The notes under the pieces were generated by a model. It was not told the DNA's origin. It ran no database searches and saw only the letters and a program-made list of their open reading frames with translations. The position numbers and the translations under genes were made by a program. This document shows positions 1 to 5,250 of a DNA stretch of 5,250 nucleotides, piece by piece (position 1 is the stretch's first letter; every line of letters begins with the position of its first letter). The stretch is taken from contig JALWDV010000097.1 of assembly GCA_027036755.1 (NCBI GenBank), positions 1 to 5,250 on the forward strand, in the 5' to 3' direction. Origin of the DNA: Anaerolineae bacterium (GTDB lineage Bacteria > Chloroflexota > Anaerolineae > J102).

Positions 1-6
1 ACCCCG

Positions 7-48
7 CCCCTCCCCCGATACTCGCTGCGCTCGTGTTCGGGGGAGGGG
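7..48. repeat. GC-rich inverted repeat (perfect 12-bp stem) upstream of the large gene
   Basis: The arm at 7-18 (CCCCTCCCCCGA) is perfectly complementary to 37-48, with an 18-base spacer at 19-36 that contains CTCGCTGCGCTCG. This makes a very stable potential hairpin just upstream of the gene. No T-run follows it, so it is not a classic intrinsic terminator for an upstream gene, although it could still protect a 3' end or act as a terminator of another type. The form, a C-rich/G-rich palindrome around a CTCGCTGCGCTCG core, resembles dispersed intergenic palindromes seen in many environmental genomes; that resemblance is from memory. The G-rich right arm also mimics a ribosome-binding site. 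Confidence 0.75.
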
Positions 49-111
49 GATGAAATCGGACGAATCTTGCCGAAAAACCTCGCCCATCTCCGGCCCTCTC
101 TTGATTTTGGT

Positions 112-3100
112 ATGACCACATTCCGTCGCCTCACCCCCTACATCCTCCTGGCCCTCATCCTGCTGGCGGGCTTCGCCCTGCGCACCTACAATGTGGATTG
201 GGCGGAAGGACAGCTTCCGCACCCGGATGAGCGCTCCACCATCGCTTTTTATGCGCCCACCATCCACTGGCCCGATGATCTCTCCATCCTGCTGGACAAG
301 GAGAAATCGCCCCTCAACCCCTTCATCGGGCCCGACGGGAATCCGCGCTCCTACACCTACGGGCATTTTCCCCTCTATCTGCTGGCGGCCTCGGGCAATG
401 TGGTGACCAAGCTGGCTCCGCTGGCGGAGAAGGCGGGCGTTCCCGAAAAATATGTAAACATGATGCGCATCGCCAACGGCTCGCCAGGCTTCGCCTGGGT
501 GGGGCGGGTGCTGGTGGCGATTTTCGATACCATCACCCTGCTTTTCCTCTTTTTGCTGGGCAAGCGTCTGTGGAATGTGCAGGTGGGGCTGCTGGCCGCG
601 GCCTTCGCTGCGTTCACCGTGCAGCAGATTCAGCTTTCACACTTCTTTGCGGTGGATCCCATCTCCGCCACGTTTGTGGTCATCACCCTCTATTTCGCCA
701 TCAAGATGCTGGATACAGGCAGGTGGTCGTACACGATCCTGACCGGGATCATGGCGGGGCTGGGGATTGCATCCAAGTTTAGCGCGACGCCCGTGCTGGC
801 CGCGCCCGTCATCGCCGGGCTGCTGCTGAGTTATCGCCAAATGAAGGAGGGGGACGCCACGAAAGCGCCCGGTTGGCTGCTGGCGGGCGTCAGCCTCATC
901 GTGGCCGGCGCGACTTTCTTCGTCACCTCGCCCTTTGCGGTGCTGGATTGGGCGCATTTCTACCAGTTCGTCATCAAAGAGCAGGGCGCGATGGCCCGGG
1001 GCGAGGCGGATTTCCCCTTCACCCGCCAATATCGCGGCACCACGCCCTATCTTTACCAGATCAAGCAACAGGTGTTGTGGGGCATGGGCATCCTGCTGGG
1101 GCTGGTGGGATGGCTGGGCTTTGGCTGGGCCATCCTGCGGGCGCTGCTGGGCCGGGCCAAAGCGGGGGAATGGATCATCCTCTCCTGGCTGGTTCCCTAT
1201 TTTCTGATTACGGGCAGTTTTCTGGCCAAGTTCAATCGTTACATGGCTCCGGTGGATCCGCTGTTGAGCCTGCTGGGCGCGGGCATGTTGTGGGCGCTGG
1301 CGGCGTGGATCGTCAAACGTCAAACGTCAAACGTCAAACGTCCAGCGCCTGCTGAAGAATCGCCGCAACCTTCCGCGAATCCCGATGAGGCTCCTCTCGT
1401 GGCGGAGCCTATTCCCGAGGCCGCGGTGGCTGCGCCCCAGCGCCGGGCCAAACGCTGGTTCTGGGCCATGGGGCTGGTCGTGCTCATCCCCAGCATCCTC
1501 TGGGCCCTGGCCTTTGTGAATGGCGTCTATCGCACCGAGCACCCCTTCATCACCGCGTCCAAATGGATGTACGAGAACATCCCCGACGGCAGCGCCATCA
1601 TCACTGAGCACTGGGAGGAGGGGATGCCGCTGAATTTGCCTATTCCGGGCGGATATGCCGCGGCGCATGGCTGGCGGAATGTGACCATGCCCATGTATGA
1701 GGAGGACACGCCGCAGAAGTTCGAGGTCATCAAGCAGAACATGCGGGAGGGGGATTATTACGTGTTGGCCACCAAGCGCCTGTATGGGGCGCTGCCGCAT
1801 CTGCCCCAGCGCTATCCCATGAGCATCAAGTTCTACAAGCTGCTGTTCGAGGGCAAGCTGGGCTATGAGCTGGCGGGGGATTTTCACACCTATCCCAAAC
1901 TTTTCGGCATCGAGATCCCCGACCAGAGCGCGGACGAGAGTTTTTGGGTGTATGATCACCCCCGCACGCTGATCTTCAAGAAGGTGCGGGATCTGAGCGA
2001 CGCGGAGTGGAATGAGCTGCTGGGCGGAAGCTGGGAGGGGGCCGAGCTCTACTACACGGGCCAGAAGGAGGGCCGCGGTCTGCTGAGCAAGCTGACTTTG
2101 GGCCTGCTGGGAGGCAAGGCCGCGGGCGGGGCGGAACAGAAGCCCGAGAAGAATCTGTTGCTGGATCAACCGGTGGACGCGCTGCCCGATGTGGGCCGCG
2201 TCGCCTGGAATCCGCTGCGAGAAAGCAGCCTGGCCTCGGCCATCATCTGGTGGCTGGCGCTGTTGGGGTTGCAGGCGTTGGCCTGGCCCCTGGCTTTCGT
2301 CACCTTCGGCGGCTTGCGGGATCGGGGTTACGCGTTCGCTCGGGCGTTGGGGCTCGTTCTCCTGGCCTGGTTCAGTTGGATGCTGGCAGCGTCTCATCTC
2401 CTCATCAACAATCTGATTCCCTACCTGCTGGCGCTGCTGGCGCTGGGCGCGCTCTCCTGGTGGCTGTGGCGCAGGAATCGGGCGGAGATGGCCGCGTTCT
2501 GGCGGGCGCGCAAGGGCCTGATTCTCACCATCGAGGGGGTGTTTGCGAGCGCGTTCCTGCTCTTCCTCTTCATCCGCCTGCTGAATCCCGATCTGTGGCA
2601 GCCCTGGTTCGGCGGCGAGAAGTTCATGGAATTTGCGTTCTTCAACGCGGTGCTGAAGACGCCTTATTTCCCGCCCTACGATCCTTATTTTGCGGGCGGG
2701 ATTATGAATTACTACTATTTCGGGTATCAGATTTTGGCGGCGCTGACGAAGCTGACGGGACTGAAACCCACCATCGTCTTCAATCTGGCTGTGCCCACGT
2801 TGTTCGCCCTGACGGTGACGGGCGCTTTCGGGCTGGCCTACACTTTGGCCCCGGCGCTGCGGCGACGAGCCGCCCGCTGGCGGGATGGCGTGGGCGCGGG
2901 CCTGCTGACGGCTTTCATCGTGGCGATCATGGGCAATCTGGATGGCGGACTGGTGCTGATCCGCAATCTCGCCCAGGTGAGCCCCAGCCAGTTCACCTCG
3001 GGCGTGCCGGGCCTGCAAACCCTGGTGCGGGCTGCGGCCGCCATTCTTCCCGCCATCTCGGGCCAGGTGCATCTGCCCGCTTACAATTATTGGGATATCT

Positions 3101-4845
3101 CCCGCGTCATCCCCTACACCATCAACGAATTCCCCTTCTGGTCCTATCTCTTCGCCGATCTTCACCCGCACATGATCGGGATTTCGTTCACGGTGCTGTT
3201 CCTGGCCCTGGCGTATCAGTTGATCAGTGGTCAGTATTCAGTGTTCAGTGTGCAGGTTTCGGAATCCGCCCAGGATGAAGAACGCCCTCAATCCCAAATC
3301 CCAAATCCGCAGTCCCAAATCCGCAATCCCAAATCCGCAATCCCAAATCTTCTCCTCATGCCCTTCGTGCTGGGCGCTATCGGAGCCACCAACACCTGGG
3401 ATTTGCCCACTTATCTGGGCATCGGCGTGCTGGCCTGGCTGCTGGGCGATTGGTTATCCAAGGGACGCATTCGCATCCTGCGAGCGGTCATCTTCGCGGT
3501 TTATCTGGCAGCGGCTTCCTACCTGCTTTATCTGCCTTTCTACGCCCACTACACCACCGTGTTCAACACGGGCGTGGCCCTGACCTACGCCAAGACCGAG
3601 CTGGGGCCGTGGCTGCGCATCTGGGGCTTCTTCATCTTCGCGGCCGTTAGCTTCATCCTGGCGGCGCTCATCGCCCGGCCCGACCGGGTGGCGACGCTGG
3701 CCTGGCTTTCGGGCCTGTTCCGCCACTTCGACCGCAGCGCCCGCTTCCTCGATTTCTTCGACGCCCTGGTCGCCCGCCGCTGGGATCTGCCCTTCGGGCA
3801 AGGCGTGCTGCTGCTGGCGGTGATCATCGGCGCGGCCCTGGCTGCGCTGGGCTACTGGGTCATCGCCCTGCTGCTGCCGCTGGTCGCGCTATCTGCGTTC
3901 TTCCTCTTCCGCAGGCCCAAGGCTGGGAAGGCGTCGATTTCTTCTCGCGTCCGTCGGAATGACGTGACGCCCGCGGATCAGTTCGTGGCCGCGCTGTTCT
4001 TCACGGGCCTGCTCATCCTGCTGGGCGTGGAGATCGTTTATCTCAAGGATTTTCTGTGCGGCTGCGGGCCTGGCTTCTTCAGCAAGAATCATGGCGAGTG
4101 GTATCGCATGAACACCCTGTTCAAGTTCTACATCCAGGCCTGGGTGATTTTGGGCGTGGCCGCGGGCGCGGCTCTGCCCTGGCTGGTTGATAAGGTCACA
4201 GGCTTGCGGCGCGGCTGGCGCTGGGCGTGGATGGGAACGTTGGGGGTTTTGCTGGCGCTGGGGCTCATCTTCCCCATCCTGGGGACGAAGAGCCGGGTGA
4301 ACGACCGTTTTCCTGGTCCCCGACCGCCTCGCACCACCCTGGACGGCATGGCCTACATGAGCGTCGGGCGATACAGTTGGCCCGATAGCAGTCATGTCAT
4401 CGAGTTGAAATACGACTACGACGCCATCCGCTGGCTGCAAGAAAACGTGACAGGCGCGCCCGTGCTGGCCGAAGCCCCGGCCTCGTGGTATCAGATGAAT
4501 GGGCAGAACGTGGGCTACGATTATTATCGGGCGGGCGGGCTGCGCGTGGCTTCGATGACGGGCCTGCCCACGCTGCTGGGCCAGCATCAGGGCGAGCAGC
4601 GCTATGGCTGGCAGGTGGGCCAGCGGGAGCAGGTCTCCCGCGAGTTCTGGCAGACCACCGACCTCAACCGCGCCCGGCAGATCATCGACGAGCTGCACAT
4701 CGATTATGCGTACGTGGGCCAGCTAGAGCGGCTGCTCTTCTCGCCCGAACAACTGGGCAAATTCGACGCCCTGGTGCAATCGGGCGAGGCCGAGATCGTG
4801 TATCAGAATCCCCGCGTGGTCATTTATCGCATCATCCATCATTGA
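112..4845 (+). CDS. GT39-like / DUF2298 (Chlor_Arch_YYY) fusion membrane protein, probable GT-C glycosyltransferase
   Basis: This is a polytopic membrane protein of 1577 residues, numbered from the ATG at 112. Residues 1-401 hold about 11 hydrophobic segments. TM1 (10-26) is followed by an outer loop with HPDE (37-40), where PMT/ArnT-type enzymes carry their acidic catalytic residues, then an aromatic YTYGHFPLY stretch (about 81-89) and FNRYMAPVDP (374-383). A repeat-derived linker (401-449), a TM (450-471) and a soluble domain (to about 705) follow. The DUF2298/YYY module starts at about 706 and shows GGEK (834-837), NYYYFG (866-871), EFPFWSYLFADLHPH (1006-1020), NTWD (1094-1097) and RMNT (1332-1335), ending in a second soluble domain (about 1430-1577). 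By family it should move sugars from polyprenyl-phosphate donors on the outer membrane face; donor and acceptor are unknown. The in-frame TTG at 67 would add 15 unremarkable residues. ATG 112 is preferred because it places RR just before TM1, but neither start has a good ribosome-binding site. Family assignment is firm; the enzymatic role is inferred. Confidence 0.93.
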   Translation: MTTFRRLTPYILLALILLAGFALRTYNVDWAEGQLPHPDERSTIAFYAPTIHWPDDLSILLDKEKSPLNPFIGPDGNPRSYTYGHFPLYLLAASGNVVTKLAPLAEKAGVPEKYVNMMRIANGSPGFAWVGRVLVAIFDTITLLFLFLLGKRLWNVQVGLLAAAFAAFTVQQIQLSHFFAVDPISATFVVITLYFAIKMLDTGRWSYTILTGIMAGLGIASKFSATPVLAAPVIAGLLLSYRQMKEGDATKAPGWLLAGVSLIVAGATFFVTSPFAVLDWAHFYQFVIKEQGAMARGEADFPFTRQYRGTTPYLYQIKQQVLWGMGILLGLVGWLGFGWAILRALLGRAKAGEWIILSWLVPYFLITGSFLAKFNRYMAPVDPLLSLLGAGMLWALAAWIVKRQTSNVKRPAPAEESPQPSANPDEAPLVAEPIPEAAVAAPQRRAKRWFWAMGLVVLIPSILWALAFVNGVYRTEHPFITASKWMYENIPDGSAIITEHWEEGMPLNLPIPGGYAAAHGWRNVTMPMYEEDTPQKFEVIKQNMREGDYYVLATKRLYGALPHLPQRYPMSIKFYKLLFEGKLGYELAGDFHTYPKLFGIEIPDQSADESFWVYDHPRTLIFKKVRDLSDAEWNELLGGSWEGAELYYTGQKEGRGLLSKLTLGLLGGKAAGGAEQKPEKNLLLDQPVDALPDVGRVAWNPLRESSLASAIIWWLALLGLQALAWPLAFVTFGGLRDRGYAFARALGLVLLAWFSWMLAASHLLINNLIPYLLALLALGALSWWLWRRNRAEMAAFWRARKGLILTIEGVFASAFLLFLFIRLLNPDLWQPWFGGEKFMEFAFFNAVLKTPYFPPYDPYFAGGIMNYYYFGYQILAALTKLTGLKPTIVFNLAVPTLFALTVTGAFGLAYTLAPALRRRAARWRDGVGAGLLTAFIVAIMGNLDGGLVLIRNLAQVSPSQFTSGVPGLQTLVRAAAAILPAISGQVHLPAYNYWDISRVIPYTINEFPFWSYLFADLHPHMIGISFTVLFLALAYQLISGQYSVFSVQVSESAQDEERPQSQIPNPQSQIRNPKSAIPNLLLMPFVLGAIGATNTWDLPTYLGIGVLAWLLGDWLSKGRIRILRAVIFAVYLAAASYLLYLPFYAHYTTVFNTGVALTYAKTELGPWLRIWGFFIFAAVSFILAALIARPDRVATLAWLSGLFRHFDRSARFLDFFDALVARRWDLPFGQGVLLLAVIIGAALAALGYWVIALLLPLVALSAFFLFRRPKAGKASISSRVRRNDVTPADQFVAALFFTGLLILLGVEIVYLKDFLCGCGPGFFSKNHGEWYRMNTLFKFYIQAWVILGVAAGAALPWLVDKVTGLRRGWRWAWMGTLGVLLALGLIFPILGTKSRVNDRFPGPRPPRTTLDGMAYMSVGRYSWPDSSHVIELKYDYDAIRWLQENVTGAPVLAEAPASWYQMNGQNVGYDYYRAGGLRVASMTGLPTLLGQHQGEQRYGWQVGQREQVSREFWQTTDLNRARQIIDELHIDYAYVGQLERLLFSPEQLGKFDALVQSGEAEIVYQNPRVVIYRIIHH
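1312..1342 (+). repeat. In-frame heptanucleotide tandem array, unit GTCAAAC (4.4 copies)
   Basis: Four perfect copies of GTCAAAC (1312-1339) are followed by GTC. Because 7 is not a multiple of 3, the array cycles through all frames and encodes a heptapeptide period, VKRQTSN, read here as VKRQTSNVKR (residues 401-410). It lies immediately after a hydrophobic segment and opens a low-complexity Pro/Ala/Glu linker (to about 449) that ends in RRAKRW before the next TM helix. It is therefore in a non-conserved, probably cytoplasmic loop. Such 7-base arrays resemble the short tandemly repeated repetitive (STRR) sequences described in cyanobacteria and are also frequent in Chloroflexi (recollection). 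Confidence 0.9.
3225..3259 (+). repeat. Degenerate heptanucleotide array, consensus CAGTRTT (5 units)
   Basis: The successive 7-base units are CAGTGGT, CAGTATT, CAGTGTT, CAGTGTG and CAGGTTT, preceded by an 8-base CAGTTGAT at 3217-3224. The region is translated in frame and gives a QYSVFSVQV-like stretch at about residues 1041-1049. It interrupts the DUF2298 module between the TM that follows the DLHPH motif and the TM that carries NTWD. The units are more diverged than in the array at 1312, which suggests an older array or a different repeat family. Similar CAGT-based 7-mers are common in cyanobacterial and Chloroflexi intergenic DNA (recollection). Confidence 0.8.
3290..3349 (+). repeat. Heptanucleotide array with alternating AATCCCA / AATCCGC units (8.6 copies)
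   Basis: Eight 7-base units run from 3290 to 3345: AATCCCA, AATCCCA, AATCCGC, AGTCCCA, AATCCGC, AATCCCA, AATCCGC, AATCCCA, followed by AATC. From the third unit there is a 14-base higher-order alternation, which suggests growth by dimer duplication. It encodes a Ser/Gln/Asn/Pro-rich stretch with NPQSQIRNPKSAIPN-type repeats (about residues 1060-1079) inside the same loop as the CAGTRTT array, separated from it by 30 bases. Together the two arrays form an insertion of about 40 residues in an otherwise compact part of the DUF2298 module. Confidence 0.9.
3936..3963 (+). repeat. Possible captured dispersed repeat (GATTTCTTCTCGC..CGGAATGAC type)
   Basis: This segment resembles a small dispersed element that I remember from many genomes, of the general form GATTTCTCGC(N)CGCTCGGAATGAC. 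Here it is translated as ISSRVRRND-like sequence (about residues 1275-1284). It lies between a hydrophobic segment ending in FFLFRRP and the TM before the VYLKDFL motif. The residues are basic and polar and match no conserved DUF2298 motif I know, so an insertion into a loop is plausible. Identity as a repeat rests on memory alone, because only one copy is in the window. Confidence 0.35.
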
Positions 4846-4935
4846 CCGCAGGATGGCGCGGCTAGCACACGAAGGCCGAAATGATTGGGGGGTGTCCAAA
4901 ATGAGTTGGAAAGTTAAAATACTCCATTCATTATT

Positions 4936-4960
4936 GGCGGGGCGCTTCGCGCCCGCCGCC
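4936..4960. repeat. GC-rich hairpin, first of a cluster
   Basis: GGGCGC (4940-4945) pairs with GCGCCC (4949-4954) around a TTC loop. GGCG (4936-4939) can extend the stem with CGCC (4957-4960) across a 2-base bulge. The hairpin lies about 90 bases after the stop codon of the large gene. No T-run follows it, so it may stabilise the mRNA 3' end rather than terminate transcription alone. It has the look of a REP-type intergenic palindrome. Confidence 0.6.
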
Positions 4961-5005
4961 AGCGTCCCTTCGGGGCTAGCCGGATTTACCCGGCGCTGTT
5001 CTGTA

Positions 5006-5028
5006 GCCCGGCGACTTCATCGCCGGGC
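5006..5028. repeat. REP-like palindrome, 9-bp perfect stem
   Basis: GCCCGGCGA (5006-5014) is perfectly complementary to TCGCCGGGC (5020-5028), with the loop CTTCA. The form GTAGCCCGGCGA-loop-TCGCCGGGCGAA is a frequent dispersed intergenic palindrome (recollection). Two weaker hairpins stand between it and the one at 4936: CCC-TTC-GGG at 4966-4974, and GCCGG/CCGGC at 4979-4994. Confidence 0.7.
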
Positions 5029-5175
5029 GAACGTGGCGAACGCTTCAACCGAAACTGGACGCACCCAAATGGTAACTACCTTGACAATGTCACATTACGT
5101 CATTCAGCAGTTCCAAATTTAGACATGGTTCATTCTCATTCAAAACCATCTTTGACTCCACTGCAAAAAGGTCAT

Positions 5176-5229
5176 TTCACCACAGAGACACGGAGGACAC
5201 GGAGGAAATAGTGGTAGTTCACAGAGAAA
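5176..5229. repeat. Partial dispersed repeat of CACAGAGACACGGAGG type
   Basis: The sequence begins TTCACCACAGAGACACGGAGG and holds a perfect 9-base tandem duplication, ACACGGAGG, at 5188-5196 and 5197-5205. A related TTCACAGAGAAA follows at 5218-5229. Elements starting with (TT)CACCACAGAGACACAGAGG are, from memory, widespread in environmental bacterial genomes, often as one arm of a larger inverted repeat whose other arm reads CCTCTGTG-like. The partner arm, if present, would lie beyond the window end. Confidence 0.6.
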
Positions 5230-5250
5230 TTCCTCTCCAAATCTCACCTT

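Larger units (their letters stand above)
4846..5250. other. Intergenic region without a convincing gene
   Basis: No open frame here has a credible start, composition or family signature. The reading frame open from 4853 to 5122 crosses several GC-rich palindromes and is best explained by them. The first part (4846-4935) has no hairpin followed by a T-run, so no standard intrinsic terminator is visible after the large gene. A hairpin cluster occupies 4936-5028. From about 5060 the composition becomes clearly AT-richer, and from 5176 a dispersed tandem-type repeat begins. The next gene must lie beyond the window. Confidence 0.7.

Noticed and set aside
1327..3171. Long antisense open frame (614 codons, minus strand)
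   Set aside because: It lies wholly within the clear DUF2298/GT gene, its product is rich in Gln, Arg, His and Gly with no recognisable domain, and high GC with codon bias produces such mirror frames.
2250..3278. Overlapping plus-strand frame of 342 codons
   Set aside because: It is an out-of-register shadow of the real gene, with Gly/Arg/Ala-rich low-complexity product and no domain, while the main frame carries conserved family motifs here.
3290..3349. CRISPR-like repeat array
   Set aside because: The period is 7 bases with no spacers, and it lies within an open coding frame, so it is a simple tandem array.
4846..4935. Intrinsic terminator directly after the large gene
   Set aside because: No stable stem followed by a T-run could be found in this stretch.
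4880..5075. Loose inverted pair (GGGTGTCCAAAAT region against TGGACGCACCCAAAT region) as ends of a small mobile element
   Set aside because: The match needs several mismatches and gaps, no target duplication is seen and no transposase is present.
5081..5109. Promoter suggested by a perfect TTGACA at 5081-5086
   Set aside because: No acceptable -10 hexamer occurs 16-18 bases downstream, and no gene start is visible within the window.
4853..5122. Possible 89-residue gene downstream
   Set aside because: It reads across a series of palindromes and into AT-rich DNA, has no ribosome-binding site and shows repeat-derived peptide patterns.

Overview
The window is a high-GC bacterial segment dominated by one very long membrane-protein gene, followed by about 400 bases of repeat-rich intergenic DNA. 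The best taxonomic guess is Chloroflexota, Anaerolineae-like. This rests on a glycosyltransferase-39-like module fused to a DUF2298 / 'Chlor_Arch_YYY' module, a family I recall as concentrated in Chloroflexi and some archaea. It also rests on the heptanucleotide tandem repeats and small dispersed palindromes, which are common in such genomes. The assignment is an inference from family and repeat style, not from a marker gene.

Layout: bases 1-111 carry a strong GC-rich inverted repeat (7-48) and the start region. Bases 112-4845 (+) encode a protein of about 1577 residues. Its first half (about 1-705) looks like a GT-C fold, PMT/ArnT-type glycosyltransferase with an extracytoplasmic soluble domain. 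Its second half (about 706-1577) is a full-length DUF2298/YYY module with the YYYFG signature and its own C-terminal soluble domain. The two halves have parallel organisation, which suggests a fusion of two GT-C-like units. Bases 4846-5250 hold no convincing gene. They contain a cluster of hairpins (4936-5028), an AT-richer stretch, and part of a dispersed 'CACAGAGACACGGAGG'-type repeat (from 5176) that runs towards the window end.

The most unusual aspect is repeat DNA inside the gene. Three separate arrays, all with a 7-base period but with unrelated units (GTCAAAC, CAGTRTT, AATCCCA/AATCCGC), are translated in frame. A fourth segment (3936-3963) looks like a captured dispersed repeat. All four fall in loops predicted to be cytoplasmic, while the conserved motifs and the protein's only two cysteines map to the opposite side.

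No neighbouring gene is complete, so pathway and operon context cannot be read. The likely role, by family, is transfer of a sugar from a polyprenyl-phosphate donor at the outer face of the membrane; the acceptor is unknown. I see no defence system, CRISPR array, RNA gene or intact mobile element.
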